From a virus, in IMG/VR virus record IMGVR_UViG_3300047586_000013, positions 1 to 41,475 of that record: a stretch of 41,475 bases of DNA; one strand, written 5' to 3'. The notes below the pieces were generated by a model. It saw only the letters and a list, made by a program, of their open reading frames with translations. It did no database searches and was not told the DNA's origin. Positions 29,678 to 38,300 of the stretch are shown here, piece by piece. The position numbers and the translations under genes are program-made. Position 1 is the stretch's first letter, and the number at the start of each line of letters is the position of its first letter.

Positions 29678-32554
29678 TTAAAATCTCCTATTATTCGTAA
29701 GAACGCGCGGCGTAGGATTCGATATCGGCCGCCCGCGTTTATCCCATTGCCGTTGCATACCCTTAATCCTGTTAATTATATCCAAATTAGTTTCGGGACC
29801 GTAGATAAGGATACCACCGTCTATCGACGCCCCTGCGTTTATCACTGATCCTGGCGTTATGGTTCCGATTCCACCACCTACGGCGTCGCATACTGCGGCT
29901 ATTATAGGATTCGCTTCGATAAGGATATCTATTATGGCGCCGATGTCGCCGCCGGTAACGCCAGCGGTCGCGTTGATAATAGCACCGAATGTAAGGAAGT
30001 TTAGAGCGCCGCCAACGATTGCCGCATCGGCAGTAACAACCGCGCCGGATATAACTATAGAGGGTACACCTTTAATTACCTCGGCGGTAATTGATATCAC
30101 GGCGCCTAATACCGTCGTACTATAAACGCCTTCAGCGAGTGCGGCATCACAGTCGATAAGCGCGCCCGGTATGATGATATTCTTAACTACCGTTCCGCCA
30201 AGTATCGCGGAAGTCGCATCAATATTCGGCCCGACTATCGTAGTATCTGAACCGAACGCACCACCAACAACGGCAGAAGCGGCATCAACTTTCGCACCCG
30301 GTATGATAATATTATATGTACCGCCTACAACCGCCGTTGGTCCGGCGTTAATAACCGACCCCACGAGTTGGATATCGCCGCTTATTGCGCCACTAAGAAC
30401 CGCTGCGACTGCGCTAATCGTCGGCCCTACGATAACAAGATTAGAGATAACCATACCGCCAAAGATAGCAGATGCTGCGTCTATCTTTGGCCCCTGTATT
30501 GTAGTATCATAAACAACCGTACCGCCGACTATCCCCACGTTGGCGGTTATCATGGCACCGCTGATTGTTATTCCCTTAAGGATAACGCCGCCGATTAAGT
30601 CGCTCGCGGCGTTAATAACGGCCCCTACTTTAACGACATTATAGACAATAGAACCGCCGACTATCTCGGCCCCCGCGTTTATGATAGCGCCCGAGATAGT
30701 AACGTCCCCAGCTGCCGCGCTGATAACACCGCCGACTATCTCGACCGCGGATTCGATGATAGCACCAGGAACGACGATATATTCAGTACCGCCGATTACC
30801 TCAACGGTGGCGAGAACTATAGCGCCGGCTTTCGTTATACCGACTAATGACGTGCCGCCGACTATTCCAGTATCTCCCGCGCTGATTACAGCGCCGCTTA
30901 CTACTTCGGAACCCGCACCACCGACTATCGCGGACGCGGCAGTGATATTAGCGCCGGAAATAATAATATTAATAATACCCGCGCCGCCTACGACTGCTGT
31001 ATCACCAGCGTTGATCGTCGGTCCTGTTTTAACCGTATCATAAACGACAGTACCGCCAACGACTGCCGTAGGGCCGGCACTAATGACGGCTCCGGCTACC
31101 GCTCCAGATTGATTATCAATAGTACCTCCAACAACCGCGGCATCACCGGCGCTAATCGTCGGTCCCGCGATTATTATGGAGTTATATCGCCACGCCTCGG
31201 TAGCTTGTGCGAGCGCGACGTCGCCCGGGGTTAAAAGGGTGTTATGATAACGATAAAGGTATAGTTTCTGGTTAAGACGATACCCCGCGTCGGAGCGGTT
31301 CCCTATATGCGCGTCGTATGTTGCATCGGCCTGCCACCCTGTCGGTCTAGTACTAGAACCGTCGTTCGTCATTGACTGCGCGGTAGAGTTATTGATATAA
31401 ACAAGCGGGATACTTGGCGCGGTTATCGCGTAACCAATCATATTCCACGCAATGATGACGTGGTAATACCCCGCCGCGGGGAAACTGTTTGATGGCGTAT
31501 TCCATATACTAGTCCTGGAAGAAGTCGAACCGGTGCGACTGACATAGAGTCGGTGGTTCGTTGTATCTACATAAATATCAAAATATCCAGTAGTGCCGCT
31601 CTTATCCCATAACCTCGCGGAGGCGTTCGTATCCGCGTTGTAATAGAAGATAAACTCCCATGTTGCTATCGTGGGGTTATCGATAACTGTCCCATGCGGA
31701 GTTAATAGCGTGGCCGCGTTGGCGCTATAATTCCAGTAGTCCGCCCCACTTGGCGCTACTACCTGCCGGTTTGAATCGGCGGTTCCGTTGTAGGTAGCCG
31801 CACCGATGCCGTCGTTCGTCTGCGTCGTCGATGCTTCGCTAAAGTCGTATTTAACTTGACAGTTAGCTTCATAGATTCGGGCGATATCGGCGTTGTAATT
31901 GTCGGTCAGATACGCGCTGGAGAGGATGGCATTATGCCAGCGGAAAAGTGTGAGGGTGATATACGTGGCGCTATCATACGCATTACAGTTTCCAATAGTA
32001 AGGTTATATGACGAGTCATCTATCCACGACACCGTCGTGCCTTCAAAGGTGACGCTCTGCGCGACGTTGTTTATTATTATGACTGGAGTATTACTGTACC
32101 CAGTCATGTCCCACGTTATCTGAATGTCATACCAAGTCCCCGCAACTGGAGTAAATGCACACCACCCGTATGGCCCATTTGATCCTACGGCCGTGTCACG
32201 TTCAATATATAGCTTGGAACTGTAGTAGTAACACTCAATGCCCTGAAAACTGTCATTCGCACCCCCGTCATCCTTCGAAAAGAATACGGGGGTCGTATTT
32301 GCCCCCGCAGCATCCCATCTAAAAAGGATTTCCCATGTCGCAACCGTTTGATTATTTATCGCGGGGCCGTGAGGCACGCTAACATAATCTCCAACAGCGG
32401 TTGACTTATTAGCAGTAACGCCCGATTTAAGGGTAACATTTTTAGCCGCGGTGCCGGTGGCGTTGTACCCTGCGCCGGCTAGGCCATCGTTCGCGGCCGC
32501 ACCAGATGTCCATACGTCGTATTTAAGCTGGCAGTTCGCTTCGTGTACGGTCAT
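29678..32554 (-). CDS. LamG-type fibre with ~21 short repeats
   Basis: The protein has 958 aa. Two concanavalin/LamG-like domains follow each other (about residues 1-225 and 228-455), starting with NCQLKYD and NCQVKYD. From about 465 to 920 there are about 21 units of 19-25 residues with the consensus GA-x-I-x-A-x-A-x-IVGG. The end is basic (MQRQWDKRGRPISNPTPRV). The repeats suggest a thin beta-solenoid or collagen-like shaft, with the LamG domains as binding heads. It is encoded directly after the portal, so head-attached or tail-attached is undecided. Confidence 0.7.
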   Translation of the reverse strand: MTVHEANCQLKYDVWTSGAAANDGLAGAGYNATGTAAKNVTLKSGVTANKSTAVGDYVSVPHGPAINNQTVATWEILFRWDAAGANTTPVFFSKDDGGANDSFQGIECYYYSSKLYIERDTAVGSNGPYGWCAFTPVAGTWYDIQITWDMTGYSNTPVIIINNVAQSVTFEGTTVSWIDDSSYNLTIGNCNAYDSATYITLTLFRWHNAILSSAYLTDNYNADIARIYEANCQVKYDFSEASTTQTNDGIGAATYNGTADSNRQVVAPSGADYWNYSANAATLLTPHGTVIDNPTIATWEFIFYYNADTNASARLWDKSGTTGYFDIYVDTTNHRLYVSRTGSTSSRTSIWNTPSNSFPAAGYYHVIIAWNMIGYAITAPSIPLVYINNSTAQSMTNDGSSTRPTGWQADATYDAHIGNRSDAGYRLNQKLYLYRYHNTLLTPGDVALAQATEAWRYNSIIIAGPTISAGDAAVVGGTIDNQSGAVAGAVISAGPTAVVGGTVVYDTVKTGPTINAGDTAVVGGAGIINIIISGANITAASAIVGGAGSEVVSGAVISAGDTGIVGGTSLVGITKAGAIVLATVEVIGGTEYIVVPGAIIESAVEIVGGVISAAAGDVTISGAIINAGAEIVGGSIVYNVVKVGAVINAASDLIGGVILKGITISGAMITANVGIVGGTVVYDTTIQGPKIDAASAIFGGMVISNLVIVGPTISAVAAVLSGAISGDIQLVGSVINAGPTAVVGGTYNIIIPGAKVDAASAVVGGAFGSDTTIVGPNIDATSAILGGTVVKNIIIPGALIDCDAALAEGVYSTTVLGAVISITAEVIKGVPSIVISGAVVTADAAIVGGALNFLTFGAIINATAGVTGGDIGAIIDILIEANPIIAAVCDAVGGGIGTITPGSVINAGASIDGGILIYGPETNLDIINRIKGMQRQWDKRGRPISNPTPRVLTNNRRF
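29800..31190 (-). repeat. Coding tandem repeats (GA-x-I...IVGG units)
   Basis: About 21 imperfect units of 57-75 bases encode the repeat region of the 958-aa protein. DNA copies have diverged (mostly third positions), but the GA and VGG codons recur regularly. This is an old, selected array rather than a recent expansion. Copy number may vary between strains. Confidence 0.7.
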
Positions 32555-33922
32555 TTACGACCCGGCGTATTTCCGTCGTATCTCGCTTATTAACCGCGTT
32601 AACTGTTGTTCCGGCGGTAATACCGCGGCGGGTGCGGCTGCCGGCTCGGGTGCTGGCGGTTCCGGTTGCTCACCTACCGGCGTCGACAGTATGTTCGAAG
32701 GTTCTAACCATATGTCGCAATCGTCGCGGTTCTCTAATCCTAGTAAATCCCGCGCCTCGTTGACGTCGACGATACGATTAATCGCGAGTTGTAGAACCCA
32801 TTGCGCTTTAGAGGTTATATCTTCCTGTAGGGCGCTTACGTTCTCTTTATCAAACGTTAACTCTAAGTCGTCGCCGTATAATGGTACGAGCCATCCATTG
32901 AATGCATCCTTAATCTTATCCAGTAAGGGGAATACGGTTTCGGTAAATAGTTGTCGCTTTGCGTGGTCGAGGTTCTCGTATGTCGCACCCTCGGGGTGGA
33001 GTAAAACATAGGGAACACCGAACGCGACCGATACCTCGACAGCCGATATATCCATTATCTGCGACCAGTCCATATCTTTCGCGGTTTCGGATAACGGCGC
33101 TATCTGATTAGCCTCGACTACCGCCATCTTACCAGCGTTAGACGGTCCGACATACTGTTCGTCGATAACGTTCTTTACCTGCTCAATCTGGTTCTCGCTA
33201 AACGGCTGATCGCCAGTAAGGAATACGTGCGATAAACCCACGGTGTTCTGTAACTTGGCGAAATTCCACTGCCGACTGATATTGTTTAAGTCAATACTAC
33301 GCGCTGCCGCCTCCGCTGGCGCTACACCGTCTAACTCGTTAACGGGGTCAACGAACATTATATGCAGCACTTCGTCGGCGTTAAATTTCTGCGGTGGTTT
33401 CTGCGGATCGGGTTTATACTCATAACGAGCTATCGTCCGGTTAGGTCCGGGGATGATATCTACCAAATCGGGCCGTAGGATACTAAGTTCGTTATTCGGT
33501 TTCGCACGGTATACGAAACAATTACCGGCTAGTTCTAGGTGAAGTATAATAGTTTCTAGGAAATCGTGCTGCGATTGCTTAGACGACGACGGGTTCGGAT
33601 TCTTCCATCGTTCTTCGAGCGGCGAGTTATCGACATCTTCCTGGTCGCCACTAGCGACGTTACGCATAACGTCCCACTCTATCTCGCTAGAGGTATCCAC
33701 TATCTTACGCACCGCGCGGTATATCCACGGGTTGCCGCCGTATCCCTCGGATGCATAATCAACGAATTGTTTACAGATACGGAGCGGTTGCCCCTCTACT
33801 ATCGTTATCGCTTGCGCGGACGGCCACCCTCCCGAGTTAACCTCACGCGCTATTAACGTGGATAACGCGTCCTTCACGCGGTCGCGCATCCGTCGTTTCT
33901 TTGTAATTGTATATCTTGGCAT
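32555..33922 (-). CDS. Portal protein
   Basis: The protein has 455 aa. FVDYASEGYGGNPWIYRAVR at the start, then PNPSSSKQSQHDFLETI, ELAGNCFVYRAK, and the later PFSENQIEQVKN and VSVAFGVPYVLLHPEGATYE are typical of HK97-type (Phage_portal) proteins. The C-terminal Pro/Ala-rich tail is common. It forms the dodecameric gate for DNA packaging. The basic N-terminus (MPRYTITKKRRMRDRV) is consistent. It stops directly before the start of the LamG fibre gene. Confidence 0.92.
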   Translation of the reverse strand: MPRYTITKKRRMRDRVKDALSTLIAREVNSGGWPSAQAITIVEGQPLRICKQFVDYASEGYGGNPWIYRAVRKIVDTSSEIEWDVMRNVASGDQEDVDNSPLEERWKNPNPSSSKQSQHDFLETIILHLELAGNCFVYRAKPNNELSILRPDLVDIIPGPNRTIARYEYKPDPQKPPQKFNADEVLHIMFVDPVNELDGVAPAEAAARSIDLNNISRQWNFAKLQNTVGLSHVFLTGDQPFSENQIEQVKNVIDEQYVGPSNAGKMAVVEANQIAPLSETAKDMDWSQIMDISAVEVSVAFGVPYVLLHPEGATYENLDHAKRQLFTETVFPLLDKIKDAFNGWLVPLYGDDLELTFDKENVSALQEDITSKAQWVLQLAINRIVDVNEARDLLGLENRDDCDIWLEPSNILSTPVGEQPEPPAPEPAAAPAAVLPPEQQLTRLISEIRRKYAGS

Positions 33923-33929
33923 GTTATAA

Positions 33930-34031
33930 TCACTTGATAAAATAATAAGTGTGCCAGTACCAGATAGCGCACACTAGGTAAAAACCCACGACTAGCGCAG
34001 CGGCTACTATCGTTTCCTGGCGAAACGTCAC
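33930..34031 (-). CDS. 33-aa membrane peptide
   Basis: The GTG start follows AAGGGT. The product has one hydrophobic helix (TIVAAALVVGFYLVCAIWY) and a short polar end. A TATATATATA stretch lies 10-20 nt before the start, so a promoter here is possible. The role is unknown. The gene fills the gap between portal and the 136-aa gene. Confidence 0.45.
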   Translation of the reverse strand: MTFRQETIVAAALVVGFYLVCAIWYWHTYYFIK

Positions 34032-34054
34032 ACCCTTATATATATATCCTAAGT

Positions 34055-34465
34055 TTAAGGTTTTTTCGTTTTACTGCCTACCGCGTCAACTTTCGCGCCT
34101 TTTATGGTGATATCTTTTCCTTCATCGACGACTTCGATAACGATATCTTCGTGCTTCATATGCATTATATCCCCGACACTTTCGCGCGTGACTTGTCCAT
34201 CCATATCGTTCTCCACGGAGACATTATTACCTGCCACCTTACCATTACGTTCATAGGTAACTACTTGTCCTTTCTTAACGGTAACGATACACGGCGGTAG
34301 GTTTCCCTGACATACCATATACTTACCATCGGGAACTTCCCAGTATAGGTGTTCGGCGTCGGCCCACGAATGCTCGTAATACTCCGTTCTATCAATCTCT
34401 TTCCCGTCTTTCCGCATCTCGAAGATACTAATAGGCGGGCGATTAACTCTTACTCTTAATTTCAT
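34055..34465 (-). CDS. Hypothetical 136-aa beta-rich protein
   Basis: MKLRVRVNRPPISIFEMRKD then KYMVCQGNLPPCIVTVKKGQ give a small PEGA-like beta domain (prediction by eye). The C-terminal half is acidic then basic (GKDITIKGAKVDAVGSKTKK). It overlaps the winged-helix gene by 23 nt. There is no recognised family; it could be virion-associated. Confidence 0.5.
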   Translation of the reverse strand: MKLRVRVNRPPISIFEMRKDGKEIDRTEYYEHSWADAEHLYWEVPDGKYMVCQGNLPPCIVTVKKGQVVTYERNGKVAGNNVSVENDMDGQVTRESVGDIMHMKHEDIVIEVVDEGKDITIKGAKVDAVGSKTKKP

Positions 34466-34643
34466 ATTTTGCTTTTCTCCTATCTGTCGGATTCATAACC
34501 GCGACAACTCGCCGCGCCTTCCGCATATTCATTACTACCTGGCACACACTTGATCGGCTGCGGTTGCCGGTTGCGTTCATTAGTTCATCAAGTGATAACG
34601 CCCCGTTACTGAGCGCCGCTTCGATATCTTCCGCTAACGTCAT
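34443..34643 (-). CDS. Small helix-turn-helix protein
   Basis: The protein has 66 aa. The sequence LSLDELMNATGNRSRSSVCQ then VVMNMRKARRVVAVMN is a clear winged-helix DNA-binding unit, with turn residues TGN and a recognition helix RSSVCQVVMNMRKA. Its start overlaps the previous stop (ATGA). It likely regulates a late or lysis promoter. Confidence 0.7.
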   Translation of the reverse strand: MTLAEDIEAALSNGALSLDELMNATGNRSRSSVCQVVMNMRKARRVVAVMNPTDRRKAKYEIKSKS

Positions 34644-34810
34644 CGTATGATTATGTGTCCTTCAATAGCCAGCGATATAAAGAACCCTAACGCCATCATA
34701 AACGCCGACCATATGACAAACGTTAACGCCGCGCGTTTCGATGCGGGTTCATCGGCGGTATCTTCCAACGGCACGATAACGCGCTCCATAGGATGATCCC
34801 ATTTCTCCAT
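34640..34810 (-). CDS. Small single-pass membrane protein next to peptidase
   Basis: The protein has 56 aa. A charged N-terminus (MEKWDHPMERVIVPLEDTAD) is followed by one long hydrophobic helix (ALTFVIWSAFMMALGFFISL). Its ATG shares one base with the stop of the peptidase gene. It could help release or anchor the peptidase. One helix is less than the usual holin. Confidence 0.6.
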   Translation of the reverse strand: MEKWDHPMERVIVPLEDTADEPASKRAALTFVIWSAFMMALGFFISLAIEGHIIIR

Positions 34811-36039
34811 TATGTGATATCCCCGCCGAGTGACTTCCACGCTCCGCCTATTGGTTTGCTGTATATATCACCCGTGGTACCCTGGACATATGCAGTAGTA
34901 CCTACCGCGTCGGGGGCGCCGGCGACGCCACCCCCCATATTATCCCACGCGCTCCATACACCTTTAGTATACCGCTTATGATACAACGCGCCCGTAGTCC
35001 CGTGCGCGAATACGTCGAGCGTGCCTGGTGCTATTGATGTTATCGCCGGGGAGTAGTTTGTTACCCCGCCGAGGGATACCCACACCCCCCACGTTGCACC
35101 ATCATAATGTCGCCACCATACCGCGCTATCTGATCCCTTAACAACCATGTCCATATTTGCCCCGGATGCACATACCGACGGTGCGCTGGCTACCTTTACC
35201 TTCGTTGGCGTTGGTGGTACGGGCGTCGGTGTAGGAGTCGGCGATATCTGACTCTCGTTAGCAATCGTCCACGAATCGCTAACTAATCCCTGGGTTACGT
35301 AAGCTGTAGGCATCCACCCCATACCACCGCTAAACTTACCGAACGGTGCACCCCACCCTTGACCCCACGAATTAAGCGTCATTAAGTACCCTGGTTTATA
35401 CCCGAAGAACATATTACAATGTCCGCCGAGTTCGTCGCCCGAGGGCATATCGATTATTCCATCGCGGCCCACGCTCTCATACTGGTCGTATACGGGGAAC
35501 CCGTAGGCGACTGGAAGGCCGGTTACCGCTAAACACGTTTGAATATTAAGAAGTGTTTGCGCCGCGCCGCTGGTACTATCCAACAAATAATAATTAGTAC
35601 TCTCAGCCTTAACCGCGTCACTAACTGCCTTAGCCGGTGGCGTGTTATCAAACTGCGATATGTTATACGCCCAATCCGTTTCGGGTGCGACCCCATTCTT
35701 AACCGTCGCTTGTATGCCATCCCTTATATTACACCCATTATCGCCAGGGAAGTCGCCGCCGATAATCCGCGCATCACGATAGACGAGCAACCTACAGCCG
35801 AGTGTTGATGCGCCCGCAAGTTTAATCTGACACGCCTCGAATACCGACGTTGTACCGTGTGCGACACACGCGCCGAGTTGCCCCTGATCCTTAACCGTCG
35901 AAACCAGGTTTGATAAGTCGACTGACGTAGGAAGCGTCATCGGCTCAACGCGCACATGGCGCTCATATCGATAATCTCTATGATCTGGAAGTTGTCGCTT
36001 CCACCCTAACCCATGTCCTTTATCTGTAACTAATTTCAT
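34810..36039 (-). CDS. Papain-like (C1) cysteine peptidase with propeller tail
   Basis: The protein has 409 aa from the ATG at 36037-36039, with CAGGAG 12 nt upstream; the longer frame to 36099 lacks homology. LGWKRQLPDHRDYRY is the usual start of this peptidase group. The active site is DQGQLGACVAH (Gln52, Cys58), with GGHCNMFFGY (His) and LNSWGQGWG (Asn). A PTPTPTPVPPTP linker then leads to about 110 residues of PLL/DUF346-type repeats (DMVVKGSDSAVWWR; LDVFAHGTTGALYHKR; AYVQGTTGDIY). It lacks a clear signal peptide. It probably cuts an envelope protein during entry or lysis, with the propeller binding a sugar. It is the best endolysin-type candidate here. Confidence 0.88.
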   Translation of the reverse strand: MKLVTDKGHGLGWKRQLPDHRDYRYERHVRVEPMTLPTSVDLSNLVSTVKDQGQLGACVAHGTTSVFEACQIKLAGASTLGCRLLVYRDARIIGGDFPGDNGCNIRDGIQATVKNGVAPETDWAYNISQFDNTPPAKAVSDAVKAESTNYYLLDSTSGAAQTLLNIQTCLAVTGLPVAYGFPVYDQYESVGRDGIIDMPSGDELGGHCNMFFGYKPGYLMTLNSWGQGWGAPFGKFSGGMGWMPTAYVTQGLVSDSWTIANESQISPTPTPTPVPPTPTKVKVASAPSVCASGANMDMVVKGSDSAVWWRHYDGATWGVWVSLGGVTNYSPAITSIAPGTLDVFAHGTTGALYHKRYTKGVWSAWDNMGGGVAGAPDAVGTTAYVQGTTGDIYSKPIGGAWKSLGGDIT

Positions 36040-36041
36040 TT

Positions 36042-36212
36042 TTAAAAAAACTCCTGTATCCATTCGTTTAACGACTGTTCGCCTTCTTTCGACAACCACT
36101 CCGTTAGTATATGGAATATAATGCCGTCGTCCGTTTCGTCTTTAAACCACGGGCGACGCGTCCGCGCCTCGTTTATTACTTTTACCGTGGTATCTGATAT
36201 TGTTATATCCAT
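36042..36212 (-). CDS. Hypothetical 56-aa protein
   Basis: MDITISDTTVKVINEARTRR, then a helix-rich acidic part (HILTEWLSKEGEQSLNEWIQ) and a final FF. The ATG overlaps the TAA of the coiled-coil gene. It could be a small DNA- or protein-binding adaptor. The function is unknown. Confidence 0.55.
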   Translation of the reverse strand: MDITISDTTVKVINEARTRRPWFKDETDDGIIFHILTEWLSKEGEQSLNEWIQEFF

Positions 36213-36349
36213 TATTTATAACTCATATCCTGCGGCGTGTAGTTTATAGAGTGCCTACGTTGCTCGCCTATGATGCGTTCTAATCGTGCTATCCGCGCTT
36301 CTAATTCTGCTACGTTACGTTCTAACTCTTCTTTTTTCGTAATCCCCAC
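36212..36349 (-). CDS. Short coiled-coil protein
   Basis: The protein has 45 aa from GTG. It is almost all one heptad helix: KKEELERNVAELEARIARLE then RIIGEQRRHS. A GGAG stands 1 nt before the GTG, so the exact start is uncertain. It overlaps the Cys-rich gene by 35 nt. It likely dimerises with a neighbour. Confidence 0.5.
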   Translation of the reverse strand: MGITKKEELERNVAELEARIARLERIIGEQRRHSINYTPQDMSYK

Positions 36350-36440
36350 ACTCCGTATAATTAAATAGTATCTCGTCTATGCGGCACCATACGAGGCCGC
36401 CCCCGCGACCATACCACCTACATATCTCACATTTCCGCAT
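36315..36440 (-). CDS. Mini Cys-rich zinc protein
   Basis: The protein has 41 aa: CEICRWYGRGGGLVWC and later TECGDYEKRR give four cysteines with a CxxC first knuckle. It is the same general form as the 48-aa protein at 2918-3064. Its ATG shares one base with the stop of the zinc ribbon upstream. Confidence 0.65.
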   Translation of the reverse strand: MRKCEICRWYGRGGGLVWCRIDEILFNYTECGDYEKRRVRT

Positions 36441-36586
36441 TAGATTCGCACCGTATGACATACCGCGCAACGGAACGTACCTTTCTCTACCGGTTGTACT
36501 CGCCGACAATACGGACAAAACTTCTGGTCAAATATCTTCGTCGTTCGTCCGTGATCGTCTTGCGGCCCGTTATATTTGACTGTCAC
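36440..36586 (-). CDS. Mini zinc-ribbon protein
   Basis: The protein has 48 aa from GTG, which overlaps the stop of the exonuclease by 3 nt; GGAGG lies 8 nt upstream. CPYC and CAVC are 15 residues apart on either side of a basic turn (RRVQPVEKGTFR). This is a classical two-knuckle zinc ribbon. It may bind nucleic acid together with the exonuclease. Confidence 0.7.
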   Translation of the reverse strand: MTVKYNGPQDDHGRTTKIFDQKFCPYCRRVQPVEKGTFRCAVCHTVRI

Positions 36587-37326
36587 TTATTATTCCTCCA
36601 CCGATAACATGCACGCACCGCGAGAAACGCATTAAATTCGCGCTCTATCTCAAACTCTTTCGTCTTTTTATTATAGCGGTGTATATGCTTCGTTTCTTTA
36701 AACGTGTACTTATCACGATCAACATGCATGATGTAACACATATCCGGCCACTTATTCGCGTCGTCGCCGTGCCGCTCCATATATGCGCCAGCGTATGCGG
36801 CGAGTTGAAGTGTTGAAGTATCGTATACCCCCGCACCCGTTTTGAAATCTATAAGCGCGATCTGCTGCTCGCCGTCGTACTCTTGCGACGCGATTAGGTC
36901 GACCGTACCGCCGTACTGGTGTATATGGGAACATAAGCGCTCTTCTACCTTTATCGGTTCAAGTTTATTATCTGCTATCCACTTATCGCAGTTCTCGTAA
37001 AGCGTGGCGTATTCATCGCAGAACGCCTTATCGTCTTTCGTGGGGTCTAGTTTCGCCTGTAGGGCATCGTGGATCGCCGTACCTGTGTCGCCCCGGGACC
37101 GCATGATAATATCCGGATACCCTTCCGCCGCGTCCGCCAGTAATTCGATATCGATAGGCCGCCCTTTCTCGAGTAGCGTATAATAATCGTTGCATAGTTT
37201 CTGTTTTCGTGTCGTTTGCCCCCATTTCTTTAGACCGTATCCTTTATCTAAAATGCTGAGGATGCCCGTAACCCGAGGGTAATGATGCCCGTCGCAGTCG
37301 TATGAGGCGGCGTCATAACCACTCAT
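36583..37326 (-). CDS. RecB/Cas4-like PD-(D/E)XK exonuclease
   Basis: The protein has 247 aa from ATG 37324-37326, with GAGGGG about 9 nt upstream. His86 (GTAIHDAL), Asp143 (GGTVDLIA), Asp160 and Lys162 (LIDFKTG) and Q174-xxx-Y178 are the PDDEXK_1 motifs. It probably works in recombination-based replication or end processing near the packaging genes. The longer frame start at 37380 runs through another small gene and is not used. Confidence 0.85.
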   Translation of the reverse strand: MSGYDAASYDCDGHHYPRVTGILSILDKGYGLKKWGQTTRKQKLCNDYYTLLEKGRPIDIELLADAAEGYPDIIMRSRGDTGTAIHDALQAKLDPTKDDKAFCDEYATLYENCDKWIADNKLEPIKVEERLCSHIHQYGGTVDLIASQEYDGEQQIALIDFKTGAGVYDTSTLQLAAYAGAYMERHGDDANKWPDMCYIMHVDRDKYTFKETKHIHRYNKKTKEFEIEREFNAFLAVRACYRWRNNK

Positions 37327-37421
37327 GGTATAACGCCCCTCACGACTGGCGGTCTCCCTGTCACGGATCCCCCACGCCACTTATCCATATTGGATAAGAA
37401 TGATAGATTATATGTGGTCAT
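37323..37421 (-). CDS. 32-aa hypothetical peptide
   Basis: ATG with GAGGT 6 nt upstream, ending in ATGA overlap with the exonuclease start. Hydrophobic then basic (MTTYNLSFLSNMDKWRGG). It contains a perfect 7-bp hairpin CTTATCC/GGATAAG at 37380-37398, so this stretch may be regulatory rather than, or as well as, coding. Confidence 0.4.
   Translation of the reverse strand: MTTYNLSFLSNMDKWRGGSVTGRPPVVRGVIP
37380..37398. other. Perfect inverted repeat in 32-aa ORF
   Basis: CTTATCC-ATATT-GGATAAG, a 7-bp stem with a 5-nt loop, lies between the HNH and the exonuclease. It may mark an insertion border or regulate exonuclease translation. Confidence 0.45.
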
Positions 37422-38300
37422 TTAAAACCTCGCTTGGATAATCGGTATTTCCACTAAACCATCGTCTAGCTTTCTAGAGTTAAAAAAATCGTTTATTTTT
37501 AATATTTGGTGTTTTGTAATATTACTTTTAACTTTATTATGGTGCCAACAACACGCCACCACGTTACCAGGTATATATCCTAAAGAATTATCTACGCGGT
37601 CGAAACCTAACCTTATATCTGAATGTGAATTATCTTTATTGAAACATTCATCTTTTTTATTATAATAATAGCATATTGCATCTTTTAATATGTTATACGC
37701 TTGTCTGTCTGTAAGCGTCCATTTTAACCCGTTATACTCTGCTCTTTTGCTTGATTCGCGTATTTTGCATACATACGGCGCGCACTCAGGACAATATATC
37801 TTCGCTCCGTTATTCGCATAAAAACCCATACCACATAAACGGCATATTTTCCTACCGTAACGATACGAACCCCCACAGGTCCGTTGTGGATGTCCTTTTA
37901 GGTTACTCGCGTTTGATATTATTATTCCTTTACAGCCGGGTCGATTACAGTTACATATACATTTCCAACATGCATTCCCTTGACGGCTTATACCTGCGAA
38001 TTCGATTACTGTTAATGTGCCGAATTTTTGACCTACCAAATCTTCGAAATTACCAGCGCGATCTTTTAAGGGGGTCCCTCGTACCACGCGTTGCTTTTCG
38101 ATTGTTCGAATATGTAAACAATTATCACAATATGTTTTCGGCACCTTATAATATGAAATTATTTCATTATTACACGTCGCACATTTGGATATTAGCGGTT
38201 CTAATCGTTCTCCGTGTAAACATTTCGCCCGCCCCTTTAAACGTTGTATTCTCCGAGCCGCTAATTTTTCTTCTTTAGTAAAATATTTTTTAGCTACCAT
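37422..38300 (-). CDS. HNH homing endonuclease beside terminase
   Basis: The protein has 292 aa. Two or three Cys-rich knuckles (CATC...CDNC; CICNCNRPGC; CRLC...CPEC) precede an HNH-type end: LGFDRVDNSLGYIPGNVVAC then HHNKVKSNIT. The sequence is AT-rich (Lys, Asn and Ile) compared with its neighbours. AGGTGGAT stands 8 nt before its ATG, inside the last codons of the large terminase. It is a free-standing mobile endonuclease next to a highly conserved gene, a usual target. Confidence 0.88.
   Translation of the reverse strand: MVAKKYFTKEEKLAARRIQRLKGRAKCLHGERLEPLISKCATCNNEIISYYKVPKTYCDNCLHIRTIEKQRVVRGTPLKDRAGNFEDLVGQKFGTLTVIEFAGISRQGNACWKCICNCNRPGCKGIIISNASNLKGHPQRTCGGSYRYGRKICRLCGMGFYANNGAKIYCPECAPYVCKIRESSKRAEYNGLKWTLTDRQAYNILKDAICYYYNKKDECFNKDNSHSDIRLGFDRVDNSLGYIPGNVVACCWHHNKVKSNITKHQILKINDFFNSRKLDDGLVEIPIIQARF

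Noticed and set aside
29859-31043. Plus-strand Pro/Ala/Ile-rich frames opposite the repeat fibre
   Set aside because: They are the antisense image of the GA-x-I...VGG repeats. The low complexity comes from the repeat DNA.
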